Notes: a model not told the origin generated them from the sequence alone. Positions 16,083-24,325 are shown, counted from the stretch's first letter. The stretch is 41,286 nucleotides of DNA from Candidatus Sericytochromatia bacterium (GCA_018780035.1 JADMKE010000031.1:1-41286); one strand, 5' to 3'. Made by a program: numbers and translations.

Positions 16083-16111
16083 ACGATACTATTCAGTTTC
16101 GAAACTGTCAA
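16083..16111 (-). promoter_or_regulatory. Promoter of the SDR gene
   Basis: On the minus strand a perfect TTGACA (16111-16106) and TATCGT (16088-16083) are separated by 17 nt. The palindromic core of the operator lies in this spacer. Confidence 0.7.
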
Positions 16112-16117
16112 GTATCG
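16084..16117. promoter_or_regulatory. Nested palindromic operator between SDR and tetR
   Basis: The perfect 14-bp palindrome CAGTTTCGAAACTG (16094-16107) is flanked by outer arms CGATACT (16084-16090) and AGTATCG (16111-16117), giving a 34-bp symmetric site. This is typical of TetR-family operators. A weaker plus-strand promoter for tetR (TTGCAT 16063-16068, TACTAT 16087-16092, 18-nt spacer) also overlaps it, so the protein probably represses both genes. Confidence 0.75.
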
Positions 16118-16147
16118 AATTGAAAGAAAGGTCTTAAAGGAGCAGAG

Positions 16148-16765
16148 ATGAGCGAGCTTAAAAAGGCAAAGCCGGAAAATACACTGGGTCGTAAGCGTGA
16201 CCATACGCTGGATACGCGTATTCTCGAAGCGGCGATTGAGATTCTCGCTGAGCTGGGTTTTGACGGCATGACGATGGATATGGTTGCGGCCCGTACAAAA
16301 TCTGGCAAAGCAACGTTGTATCGCCGCTGGCCTTCCAAAGCCGAACTGGTTCGCGATGCGCTGATCTGGATGAGCCAGAGCTCGGTTGAACTTGAACACT
16401 TACCCGATACAGGAAACTTAAGAGACGATCTGCTGGCACTGGTTAAACCCTATTCGCTTGAATTCAGTGAGCGCAAACTGCGTGTGCTGGCAAAACTGGG
16501 TTCCTTTTTCTCTGAACATCGAAAAATTGCTGAAGAGGCCAGTGCCGGAATTTTCGGCCCCTGGACCGATTTCAATCGCACCCTCATGCAACGCGCGATC
16601 AAACGCGGAGAGATTCCTGCCCAAGCCGACATTGAGATGGCCTGTCAGGTGATTATTGCGATGACATCGTACCGCAGTATCACCCAGGGCCAGCCTTTTG
16701 GCAGAACAGACTACGCTGCTTTGCTCGATCATATTTTATTGCCGGGTCTTAAACATCAGCAGTGA
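16148..16765 (+). CDS. TetR/AcrR-family transcriptional regulator
   Basis: A 205-residue protein. The N-terminal TetR helix-turn-helix covers about residues 20-66 (ILEAAIEILAELGFDGMTMD..., KSGKATLYRRWPSKAELV). The rest is an all-helical ligand-binding and dimerisation domain resembling the TetR_C class seen in AcrR-like regulators. A strong AAGGAG lies before the ATG. It is divergent from the SDR gene across a 117-bp region with a nested palindrome, the standard layout for an autoregulating local repressor. The inducer is unknown. Confidence 0.9.
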   Translation: MSELKKAKPENTLGRKRDHTLDTRILEAAIEILAELGFDGMTMDMVAARTKSGKATLYRRWPSKAELVRDALIWMSQSSVELEHLPDTGNLRDDLLALVKPYSLEFSERKLRVLAKLGSFFSEHRKIAEEASAGIFGPWTDFNRTLMQRAIKRGEIPAQADIEMACQVIIAMTSYRSITQGQPFGRTDYAALLDHILLPGLKHQQ

Positions 16766-16832
16766 TCGACAAAGCCACTCATCGAAAAGTGTTCTTTGAC
16801 AAAGGGAGCCTGTTTCGAGCCCTCCTCACTCA

Positions 16833-16873
16833 GCAGAATCACCTGCAAGCGCAGCGCGTCAGGTGGATTCTGC
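16833..16873. repeat. Long imperfect inverted repeat in intergenic region
   Basis: GCAGAATCACCTG (16833-16845) and CAGGTGGATTCTGC (16860-16873) pair over 13 bp with a single bulged G around a 14-nt loop. It lies between tetR and the subtilase-like gene. There is no T-run, so it is not a standard terminator. It may be an mRNA structure or a remnant of a small mobile repeat. Confidence 0.5.
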
Positions 16874-16995
16874 GAATAATGGTTATCCCTTAGTTATATA
16901 TCGGTAAAAATCAGGCCAAGTCTGACAAGATTCTCGGCGTGGCTGGCTACAATCAAAACAGGTGAAAACTCTATTTTGAGCGTAGGAGAGAGCCC

Positions 16996-18357
16996 ATGAA
17001 ATCCAAGTCCCTGACCCATCTGCTTGTGATCGCTGTTCTCAGCAGCGGCTTGGCAGCTTGTGGCACCAACCCCAATGGTGCTTATACGGCCAGTCAACAG
17101 AGTAACTTTTCAAGTTTGCAAGGCCGGCAGGCTGTCCCCAACGAATATTTAATCAAACGCAGTGGCGTGGCTTACCTCGAAACCCCCGAAGTTTTTGCTC
17201 AAAAAAATGGACTGCTCTTTGTTGAAGAAATTCAGGACTTGGGCGTTGAGCTATTTCAGGCCAACGATCCTGCTGCCATAGACAAACTTCAAGGTCAGGT
17301 GGAGTTTGCTGAGCCGAACTATCTGCGTTCAATTACCTTGCCCCAGCAATCCGGTGTTCAGGCCCAGTCGGTCTACCACCGCCAGAGCACTTCAGAATCC
17401 ATCCCCACTCCCATCAACAATTATATTGGCCTGATCGATACCGGCGTGGATATCTCCCATCCCGATTTGCAAGGCAAACTCCTCGCTGGCCACAATACCC
17501 TCGGTGGTAGCGATGTCAATGATGAAAACGGCCACGGCACTTATTTGGCAGGGGTGGCGGTTGCCGCCAATACCCAAGAGCAGATCAGCGGCGTAACTCC
17601 CGGTGGCAAAATTCTGCCGATCAAAGCCCTCGACGCCAATGGCATTGGCACCGATTTCAGCATTGCCAAAGGGATTATGAAAGCCGTGGAATACGGCGCA
17701 AAAGTGATTGTTTTAAGTGCCAGCGCGCCCCAACAGGGCAAAGCGTTAACCGCTGCCATTGACTATGCCAACCGCATGAGTGTCCCGATTGTGGCTCCCG
17801 CTGGAAACGGTCTGGCTGCGGCTTCTTTTCCTGGCAATTACCGCGGTGTACTCGCTATCAACTCGATCGACAGCACAGGCCAACGTCCTGCTGCTTTTGC
17901 CTCTCAGAGTGCCAATGTGACCATCAGTGCTGTGGCCCAGGGCATTCGCTCGACCTTGCCCCTGCGCAGTTTCAGCCTCAGCCGCATGGGTCTGAAAGCC
18001 GGTTATGGCCAGCTCGAAATGCCAGGCATTGCTGCCATGCAAGCCGCCGCTGCTTTGGCTTTGATTCGCACCCGCCAGCCCCAACTCAACCTGCCGCAAA
18101 TGAAACAGGCTCTGGTGCAGTCTGCTGACAATATGGGCCAGAACCCCACCTTGGGCAGTGGCCGCCTGAATATCGCCCGCGTCAGCCGGGGCAATACCGT
18201 CACCAGTCAGAGTTATGGCCGCGCTCCCGCGCAAACGGCTTATCCCCAGCAGCCCGCTTATGGCTATGCCACCGCTCCAGCTTACAATAATTATGCTGCT
18301 CAGCAGCCTGTGGCCCAATACGGTGCTTATGCTCAACAGCCCCGCCGCGCCTATTAG
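16996..18357 (+). CDS. Subtilisin-like (S8) lipoprotein lacking the catalytic Ser
   Basis: A 453-residue protein. A lipoprotein signal ends in L-A-A-C (Cys22). A prodomain-like region (45-110) precedes an S8 peptidase domain. The catalytic Asp (IGLIDTGVD, D148), His (ENGHGTYLAG, H180) and oxyanion Asn (APAGNG, N272) are present. At the catalytic Ser motif, where GTSMAxP is expected, the sequence reads YGQLEMPGIAAMQAAAAL, placing Gln340 at the Ser position. The enzyme is therefore probably inactive as a serine protease. The last 50 residues are Tyr/Gln/Ala/Pro-rich, similar in composition to the lipoprotein at 14482. A strong AGGAG precedes the ATG. It may be a binding or scaffold pseudo-protease on the cell envelope. 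Confidence 0.8.
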   Translation: MKSKSLTHLLVIAVLSSGLAACGTNPNGAYTASQQSNFSSLQGRQAVPNEYLIKRSGVAYLETPEVFAQKNGLLFVEEIQDLGVELFQANDPAAIDKLQGQVEFAEPNYLRSITLPQQSGVQAQSVYHRQSTSESIPTPINNYIGLIDTGVDISHPDLQGKLLAGHNTLGGSDVNDENGHGTYLAGVAVAANTQEQISGVTPGGKILPIKALDANGIGTDFSIAKGIMKAVEYGAKVIVLSASAPQQGKALTAAIDYANRMSVPIVAPAGNGLAAASFPGNYRGVLAINSIDSTGQRPAAFASQSANVTISAVAQGIRSTLPLRSFSLSRMGLKAGYGQLEMPGIAAMQAAAALALIRTRQPQLNLPQMKQALVQSADNMGQNPTLGSGRLNIARVSRGNTVTSQSYGRAPAQTAYPQQPAYGYATAPAYNNYAAQQPVAQYGAYAQQPRRAY

Positions 18358-18366
18358 AGGTCAAAA

Positions 18367-18735
18367 ATGAGTCTCAGCATTGCCGCCGCCGCTCCCGTTT
18401 ATCGCTCGGGTTACCAGCCTTACGCCGCATCGTCATTTCAAGTGGCCCAGACGACTTCGTTTTACCGGGCGGACAGCCTCACATTAGAGCCCAAACCGAC
18501 TCCCGACCCCAATGATATCCCTCCGCCTGAGGCCCCCGGAAGTATCTGGAGCCGGGCCGATGTACGTGTGGGTCTGATGATGGCCGGGACCGCCACTGTG
18601 GGTGGGGGCATTGGCTATTTTGCCAGTCGGGCAGCCGGAAGCAGTTTGGCTTTGGGAACAGCCCTGGGAGCGACCATTGGTGCGGCTTTGCCGATTGCCT
18701 TGGTAATTTGGGGCCTCAGCCGCTGGGGAAAATAA
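18367..18735 (+). CDS. Small membrane protein of unknown function
   Basis: A 122-residue protein. The N-terminal half is Ala/Ser/Tyr/Pro-rich with no clear signal. The C-terminal half has two hydrophobic glycine-rich segments (about 70-87 and 95-117; GTATVGGGIGYFASRAAGSS, ATIGAALPIALVIWGL), which suggests a membrane hairpin. It starts 9 nt after the subtilase-like gene with an AGAGGT ribosome site, so it is probably cotranscribed. The family is not recognised. Confidence 0.65.
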   Translation: MSLSIAAAAPVYRSGYQPYAASSFQVAQTTSFYRADSLTLEPKPTPDPNDIPPPEAPGSIWSRADVRVGLMMAGTATVGGGIGYFASRAAGSSLALGTALGATIGAALPIALVIWGLSRWGK

Positions 18736-18797
18736 TTTCGAGATCCACCTGACTTCGCGCTAGAATAGAACCCATCTCAGCGCGCAGAGGGCAAGTC

Positions 18798-20216
18798 ATG
18801 GATACCCCCATTGTCGAAGGCATTCCCAAATTACCCGATCTGACCCACCCTGCTGAATTGCTGGCCCTGGGCCAAACCTCTCTTTGGTATTTGGCGCTGG
18901 CTCTGGGTTTTGTCTTTTGTCTGGGGGGGCTTTTATTGGCCCTTTTGCGCTGGCGTTTTGCCCCTCAAAGCCCTGGCGAAAACCCAATCTCTCCCTGGAT
19001 TGTGAGTTACGAACAAGGGGTCAGAGGGCTGTATTCCGTCTTTCTGGGGGGTATTTTGGTTGCCGGCAGCTATTTTGTGACAGCCACCTTGGCCAATCGT
19101 ACCCACCACTGGGAATTTCAACAAGTGGCCAAACAGACACAAGTGGTTGAGGGCTATCGCCAAGAACAGCCCGCGCCCCAGATCTATTATTACAAACCCG
19201 AAACCTATATTGTCCAAGCCCTACGCGAAGGCCAATTAAAAGACTTTGAAAAAACGCGTTATACCCGCTATACCTTGAATCTCGCCAGCTCGCAAATCCA
19301 GGTGAAAATCACCCAGATTCAGGATAATTCAGAGCCCCCCAAACACAAATACAAAGTTCAGTTTGAGGGCAATTATACCTTTGCCAATACGATCAAAGGC
19401 ATCCATCAATTTCGTTTCTTGGCTGAAAAACCCCAAAACTATGAACTCTTGGAGGGCTTTAAGGTCTTCAAAGACGGCCAAGAATTGCAGGCCTTGGTGC
19501 AAGAGACCAACCAATTTGGCTTTGATCTGCCCCCTGGCCAGCAAACCCAGTTTAAGATCAGTTACCAATCCCAAGGTGATGCCCGCTGGGTCTACAATGC
19601 CTACAATACCCTGCTTTCCAACTTTAAATTGCAAGTAGAAGCTCCTTTCCCTCACGCCCAATACGCCAGTGGCATTTTGCCGCAGCAAACCCAAGAGCAG
19701 GGCGCGGGCAAGGTCTTTGTCTGGGAATTTAAAGACAATGTCTCCGTGCTCAATCCCTTTGGGGTCTTTACCAGCAGTGGCGCAGCCCCGAAAACGGGGA
19801 GCATGAGCCGGATTTTGCTGCTGGCGCCGGGTATTTTGGTTTGGTGGCTGTTTTTATTAATGCTCACCCAGCGGCCCCATAACTGGCTTGGCAGCCATGA
19901 ATTGTTCCTGGTAGCAGCCCTGTTCCTGAGTGGGATTTTGGCCCTGACCTATGGCAGCCGCTTGCTGCCCGCTTGGCAGGCTTGGAGCGGGATCAGTCTT
20001 TTGCTCTTGGCCCTGAGTGCCGGTTTGCGCAAAAGTGTAGCGGAACGTGGGCAAGCGGTGCTGGTGGCTTTGCTCGGTTTTGTCTTGCCAGTCAGTGCTT
20101 TGTTGAGCCCTTATACAGGGATTTCCCTGGCCTTGACGGCATTGGCAGCGGTTGTCGGTCTGCTGATTCATTACCAAACCCAGCTGGCTTCAGCGCAGCC
20201 TTCTGAAAAAAACTAA
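18798..20216 (+). CDS. Multi-pass membrane protein of unknown function
   Basis: A 472-residue protein with two N-terminal membrane segments (about 28-50 and 75-97), a large extracytoplasmic domain of about 240 residues rich in beta-strand patterns, then five or six C-terminal membrane segments (about 335-460). The order (N-terminal helices, large domain, C-terminal helix bundle) recalls inner-membrane CreD-type proteins, but I cannot confirm that homology. There is no enzymatic motif. A GAGGGC site precedes the ATG. It ends shortly before a strong terminator at 20251-20278. Confidence 0.7.
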   Translation: MDTPIVEGIPKLPDLTHPAELLALGQTSLWYLALALGFVFCLGGLLLALLRWRFAPQSPGENPISPWIVSYEQGVRGLYSVFLGGILVAGSYFVTATLANRTHHWEFQQVAKQTQVVEGYRQEQPAPQIYYYKPETYIVQALREGQLKDFEKTRYTRYTLNLASSQIQVKITQIQDNSEPPKHKYKVQFEGNYTFANTIKGIHQFRFLAEKPQNYELLEGFKVFKDGQELQALVQETNQFGFDLPPGQQTQFKISYQSQGDARWVYNAYNTLLSNFKLQVEAPFPHAQYASGILPQQTQEQGAGKVFVWEFKDNVSVLNPFGVFTSSGAAPKTGSMSRILLLAPGILVWWLFLLMLTQRPHNWLGSHELFLVAALFLSGILALTYGSRLLPAWQAWSGISLLLLALSAGLRKSVAERGQAVLVALLGFVLPVSALLSPYTGISLALTALAAVVGLLIHYQTQLASAQPSEKN

Positions 20217-20250
20217 AAGATTCTCCGTCGCACTTTGCCTTGATTGAACG

Positions 20251-20278
20251 AAAAACCCCGCTGATAGGCGGGGTTTTT
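20251..20278. terminator. Bidirectional rho-independent terminator
   Basis: AAAAACCCCGC and GCGGGGTTTTT are perfect 11-bp arms around the 6-nt loop TGATAG. The T-tract is within the stem, so it can work on both strands. It separates the membrane-protein gene from the NAD salvage operon. Confidence 0.9.
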
Positions 20279-20299
20279 GCTTGGCAAGGTTTGGCAAGC

Positions 20300-20328
20300 T
20301 TGACAAGATTTGAATAAATGTATATTAT
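20300..20328 (+). promoter_or_regulatory. Promoter of pncB-pncA-nadE
   Basis: A perfect -35 TTGACA (20300-20305), a 17-nt spacer and TATTAT (20323-20328) make this the strongest-looking promoter in the window. It lies about 40 nt before the pncB ATG. Confidence 0.85.
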
Positions 20329-20336
20329 ACATTTAT
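20314..20336. promoter_or_regulatory. Perfect palindrome over the -10 of the NAD operon
   Basis: ATAAATGTATA and its exact reverse complement TATACATTTAT surround a single central T at 20325, and the -10 hexamer lies inside. A repressor bound here would block RNA polymerase. NAD salvage genes are often controlled by dedicated repressors (NrtR, NiaR, NadQ). Which of these applies cannot be told from the site alone, and no candidate regulator gene is in the window. Confidence 0.7.
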
Positions 20337-20368
20337 AGAATAAAATTCAAACCAAAAAGGTGGCTCCC

Positions 20369-21757
20369 ATGTCACAGATAGCCAAGTTACCCCTGCTCCC
20401 GATTCAACATTCCACCTTGATTACGGATCTCTACCAACTCACCATGGCTGCCGGTTATTTTTCGCAGCAGATGCACCAGGTCTCTACCTTTGAGCTCTAT
20501 GTGCGCCGTTTGCCTAAGGGCCGCAACTTTCTCGTGGCTGCGGGGCTCGAACAGGCCCTGAGCTACCTCGAAAACCTCAGCTTTCTGCCCGAAGAAATTG
20601 AATTCTTGCGTACCTTGCCCGAGTTTGCCACCGTCAACCCTGATTTTTGGGGTTATCTCAAGCAGTTTAAATTTGAAGGTGAAGTCTGGGCCCTGCCCGA
20701 AGGCACGGTCTTTTTTCCCTACGAGCCGATTCTGCGAATTACCGCCCCTGTGATTCAGGCCCAATTGGTTGAAACCTGGTTGCTCTCACTGATCAATTAC
20801 CAGACCTCCGTGGCCAGCAAAGCTGCCCGCATTTGGCTGGCCTGCCACAGTGGCGAAAAACCTGTGGAATTTGTCGACTTTGGGGCCCGCCGGGCCCACG
20901 GACCCGAAGCCAGTGTACTTGCCACCCGTGCGGCGTATATTGGCGGCGCGGCGGCCACCGCCAATGTCTATGCCGGTATGCATTTGGGATTACCTGTCAA
21001 AGGCACAGCCGCTCACTCCTGGACCATGGCCTTTGAAAGTGAGCCTGAGGCCTTTGCCGCTTACCACCAGACCTTTCCCCAACACACCACCCTGCTGATC
21101 GACACCTACGACACCTTACAAGGGGCCCGCAATGCGGCTAAGCTGGGGCCAGAAATTCAGGGCGTGCGCCTCGACAGTGGCGATTTTCTCAGCCTCAGCC
21201 GAGACGTGCGCCAGATTCTCGACCAAGCGGGTTTGCCCCAGGCCAAAATTGTGGTCAGCGGAGATATGAACGAATACAAAATTCAGGAATTGCTCTCAAC
21301 CCAGGCCCCGATCGATGTCTTTGGCGTGGGCACAGAATTGACCACCTGCATTGATGCGCCTTCGCTGGGGGGCGTGTACAAGCTGGTTGAACAGGTAGAT
21401 CCCCAGGGTCAAACCCATTACCGGGTCAAACTCAGCAGCAGCAAGCTGAGTTATCCGGGGGCCAAACAGGTCTGGCGCTTTGAGAGTGAAGCCGGATTTG
21501 GGCACGATCTGCTGACCCTGCAAAGCGAAGCCATTGATGGGGCCAACCCTCTCTTGACCTGCGTCATGCAAAATGGAAAACGTTTAAACGCGCCCGTCCC
21601 TTTGTCTGAAAGCCGCAGCCATACCTTGGCCCAACTTGCGCTATTGCCCGAAAACCAACGCCAATTGCTCTCCGTCGAAAATTATCCCGTAGCCCAGAGT
21701 CCTGCTCTAAAAAGCCTGTTTGAAAGCTTACAATCCGCTCACCAAATTGAGAAATAA
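20369..21757 (+). CDS. pncB: Nicotinate phosphoribosyltransferase
   Basis: Converts nicotinate and PRPP to nicotinate mononucleotide in the Preiss-Handler NAD salvage pathway. A protein of 462 residues from the ATG at 20369, preferred over a GTG three codons earlier because AAGG lies 8 nt upstream. Family landmarks are present: 'STLITDLYQLTMAAGYF' near the N-terminus, 'INYQTSVASKAARI', 'EFVDFGARRAHGPEAS' around the active site, 'GTAAHSW', and the phosphate-binding 'GVRLDSGD' and 'VSGDMNEYKI' segments. It is the first gene of a three-gene operon with a strong promoter and palindromic operator. Confidence 0.95.
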   Translation: MSQIAKLPLLPIQHSTLITDLYQLTMAAGYFSQQMHQVSTFELYVRRLPKGRNFLVAAGLEQALSYLENLSFLPEEIEFLRTLPEFATVNPDFWGYLKQFKFEGEVWALPEGTVFFPYEPILRITAPVIQAQLVETWLLSLINYQTSVASKAARIWLACHSGEKPVEFVDFGARRAHGPEASVLATRAAYIGGAAATANVYAGMHLGLPVKGTAAHSWTMAFESEPEAFAAYHQTFPQHTTLLIDTYDTLQGARNAAKLGPEIQGVRLDSGDFLSLSRDVRQILDQAGLPQAKIVVSGDMNEYKIQELLSTQAPIDVFGVGTELTTCIDAPSLGGVYKLVEQVDPQGQTHYRVKLSSSKLSYPGAKQVWRFESEAGFGHDLLTLQSEAIDGANPLLTCVMQNGKRLNAPVPLSESRSHTLAQLALLPENQRQLLSVENYPVAQSPALKSLFESLQSAHQIEK

Positions 21758-21769
21758 GAGGAAAGAACC

Positions 21770-22372
21770 ATGCAAAAAAGTCAGTTTGTCTTTGTCGATA
21801 TCGATACCCAATGGGATTTTATGCATCCCGAAGGCGGGCTCTATGTGCCTGCTGCTGAGACCCTGGAGCCCAATCTGGCCCTTTTGATTGGCTTGGCCCG
21901 TGAGCAGGGCATTCCTGTGGTGGCGTCTGCCGATGCCCATGCCGCTGATGATCCTGAATTCAGCGTCTTTCCGCCCCACTGTATCAGCGGTACAGCGGGT
22001 CAGAAACGGGTGATGGCCACCCACTTGGATGAGGCCCAGATCATTCCCAACACCCCTGTGGATCTGGATATTTCCCCATCTTCGGCATTGGTACTCGAAA
22101 AGACCGTTTTTGATGTCTTTGGCAATCCCAATACCGAGCAGGTCTTTCAAACGCTTGCACCCAAAATGTGTTATGTTTTTGGGGTCGCAACCGACTATTG
22201 TGTGCGGGCTGCTGCCCTGGGCCTGCGCCAGCGGGGTTATGCCGTGAGCGTGATCCGCGATGCAATCAAAGCGGTTACTCCCGAAGGGGAGGCCCGCAGC
22301 TTGGCTGAAATGGCCGATGCGGGTGTGCGTTTTGTCGATACTGCCGAAGTTCTCAAGGAGGCATTTTTATGA
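21770..22372 (+). CDS. pncA: Nicotinamidase (isochorismatase family)
   Basis: Hydrolyses nicotinamide to nicotinate, feeding PncB. A 200-residue protein. The catalytic triad is Asp10 (FVFVDIDTQWDFM), Lys111 (LEKTVFDVF) and Cys144 (VFGVATDYCVRAAALGL). Metal-ligand candidates Asp55, His57 (SADAHAADDPEF) and His70 are present. The operon context with pncB and nadE supports nicotinamidase over other isochorismatase-fold hydrolases. A strong AGAGGAAAG ribosome site precedes the ATG. The stop overlaps the nadE start (ATGA). Confidence 0.9.
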   Translation: MQKSQFVFVDIDTQWDFMHPEGGLYVPAAETLEPNLALLIGLAREQGIPVVASADAHAADDPEFSVFPPHCISGTAGQKRVMATHLDEAQIIPNTPVDLDISPSSALVLEKTVFDVFGNPNTEQVFQTLAPKMCYVFGVATDYCVRAAALGLRQRGYAVSVIRDAIKAVTPEGEARSLAEMADAGVRFVDTAEVLKEAFL

Positions 22373-24006
22373 AAGTTGCACTGGCCCAGATCAATACCAC
22401 GGTGGGGGCGCTCAAAGCCAATACCGCCAAAATGCTGGATCTGATTGCCCAGGCCCGCGAGGCTGGGGCAGAATTGCTGATGTTCCCCGAATTGGCGATC
22501 ACCGGTTACCCGCCCATGGATTTGCTCGACCGCGAAAGCTTTGTCGAGGCCAATCTGGCCTGTCTCGACGAATTGCGCAAAGCCAGCCATGGCTTGACCG
22601 TGGTCGTCGGTTTTGTGGATCGCAACCTCACCAGCAAAGGCAAACGCCTGTTTAATGCCGCTGCGGTCTTGCAAAACGGCAAAATGACCTCGGTGCACCA
22701 CAAAACCCTGTTGCCGACCTACGATGTCTTCGACGAAGATCGCTATTTTGAACCTGCGGATTTGGTCACACCCGTCAATTTGCTTGGGCACCATGCGGGA
22801 ATTTCGATCTGCGAAGATATCTGGAACGACTCCGATTTTTGGAGCCGCCGCCTGTATCTCAGCGATCCGATTGAAAACCTTTCGCGCCAGGGTATGGATC
22901 TGCTCTTGAATATCTCGGCCTCGCCCTTTCATACTGGCAAGCCCCAACTGCGCTTGGCGATGGTGCAGGCTGCCTGCCGCAAATACCGCCTGCCCGCGAT
23001 CTATGTCAACCAAGTTGGGGGCAACGATGGCCTGGTCTTTGATGGGCACAGTTTTATTGTCGATGCCCAGGGCCATTTGCTCTGGATCGGCCAGGGCTTT
23101 GAAGAGGAATTTGCCATTCTCGAACTCGACGATCTCAAAACCTTGACTGGATTTCAGTGGGCGTCCGACATGGCCATGATCGAAAAAGCATTGGTACTGG
23201 GTACCCGTGATTATTTGCACAAAACTGGCTTTAAATCTGCCGTTTTGGGGCTCAGTGGTGGGATCGACTCTGCCATTACGGCTGCGATTGCAGCCCAGGC
23301 CCTGGGGCCCGAAAATGTCTTGGGGGTGGCCATGCCTTCACAATACTCTTCCGAAGGCAGTGTCACCGACGCAGAGGCCCTGGCCAAAAATCTGGGGGTA
23401 AACTACCGCGAAATTCCGATTCGGCCCATGTTTGATAGCTTCCGTGAGGCCTTGGCCCCGGCCTTTGAAGGCAAGGCTGAAGACGTGACCGAAGAAAATC
23501 TACAGGCGCGGATCCGGGGTAATTTGCTGATGGCGCTCTCGAATAAATTTGGCCATTTGCTGTTAACCACCGGCAATAAATCCGAGATGGCTGTGGGCTA
23601 TTGCACGCTCTACGGCGATATGTGTGGCGGTTTGGCTGTGATCGCCGATTTGCCCAAGACCTGGGTCTATGATTTGGCGCGCTATATGAACCGCAACGGC
23701 GAGGTGATTCCCGAAAACACGATCACCAAACCGCCTTCAGCAGAGTTGCGCCCCGATCAGACCGACCAGGATTCTCTGCCGCCTTACGAGGTGCTGGATG
23801 GCATTTTGCGCGCGTATATCGAAGAGAGCAAGAGCAATGCTGAAATTGCCGAGTTGGGCTACGACCGAGAGGTTGTGAACTGGGTGATACGCAAGATCAA
23901 TTTTAATGAGTACAAACGTCGCCAGGCCCCGCCCGGACTCAAAGTGACCCGCAAGGCCTTTGGGCAGGGACGCCGCTACCCGATTGCGCGGGGCTACGAC
24001 GGTTAA
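22369..24006 (+). CDS. nadE: Glutamine-dependent NAD+ synthetase
   Basis: Catalyses the last step of NAD synthesis, amidating deamido-NAD with ammonia from glutamine. A protein of 545 residues with two domains. The N-terminal CN-hydrolase amidase (1-260) has the Glu41-Lys112-Cys148 triad (FPELAITGYPP, HHKTLLPTYDVFDE, SICEDIWND). The C-terminal NAD synthase (about 270-545) has the PP-loop LGLSGGIDSA (SGG at 296-298) and 'TGNKSEMAVGYCTLYGD'. It is the long, glutamine-using form. Its ATG overlaps the pncA stop, so translation is coupled. Confidence 0.95.
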   Translation: MKVALAQINTTVGALKANTAKMLDLIAQAREAGAELLMFPELAITGYPPMDLLDRESFVEANLACLDELRKASHGLTVVVGFVDRNLTSKGKRLFNAAAVLQNGKMTSVHHKTLLPTYDVFDEDRYFEPADLVTPVNLLGHHAGISICEDIWNDSDFWSRRLYLSDPIENLSRQGMDLLLNISASPFHTGKPQLRLAMVQAACRKYRLPAIYVNQVGGNDGLVFDGHSFIVDAQGHLLWIGQGFEEEFAILELDDLKTLTGFQWASDMAMIEKALVLGTRDYLHKTGFKSAVLGLSGGIDSAITAAIAAQALGPENVLGVAMPSQYSSEGSVTDAEALAKNLGVNYREIPIRPMFDSFREALAPAFEGKAEDVTEENLQARIRGNLLMALSNKFGHLLLTTGNKSEMAVGYCTLYGDMCGGLAVIADLPKTWVYDLARYMNRNGEVIPENTITKPPSAELRPDQTDQDSLPPYEVLDGILRAYIEESKSNAEIAELGYDREVVNWVIRKINFNEYKRRQAPPGLKVTRKAFGQGRRYPIARGYDG

Positions 24007-24007
24007 G

Positions 24008-24294
24008 TTAATCTAGTACCAGTCGGGCTTTTGGGCTGCCAACCCCCGCTTGGAGCGCATCGACCACCAGGGGTTTGTTGGTTTTCTGAATCAGTTTGAT
24101 CTCCAGGCGTTTGTTGAAAATATCTCCCACGGCCTGGGGGGGCAAGGGATAAGGGACCAGCGTCTGTTTGTGTGAAGCCAGGATCAGCGTGTTGGGTGTT
24201 TCGCGGGCGCTGAAACAAGTGCTGAAACTGGTGCGGACAGAAAAACACAGGCGTTGAGTAAGGTCAAGCAGAGGAAAAGACCGATATATTTCAT
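24008..24294 (-). pseudogene. Small lipoprotein gene broken by a frameshift
   Basis: The ATG at 24294 has AAAGG 8 nt upstream and opens a lipoprotein signal, MKYIGLFLCLTLLNAC. That frame ends at 24184 after a low-complexity stretch. The adjacent frame is open from about 24250 to the stop at 24008 and reads as plausible protein (ETPNTLILASHKQTLVPYPL..., ...KTNKPLVVDALQAGVGSP). A single-base deletion within about 24200-24250 would explain the break. The intact protein would have about 95 residues. No domain is recognised. A sequencing error cannot be excluded. Confidence 0.5.
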
Positions 24295-24325
24295 GGGGAA
24301 AACCTTTCTAGAATCACTGTGACAG

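Noticed and set aside
22237..23220. 327-codon open frame antisense to pncA/nadE
   Set aside because: It is the complement of well-conserved enzymes and resembles no protein; long antisense frames are common in GC-rich codon usage.
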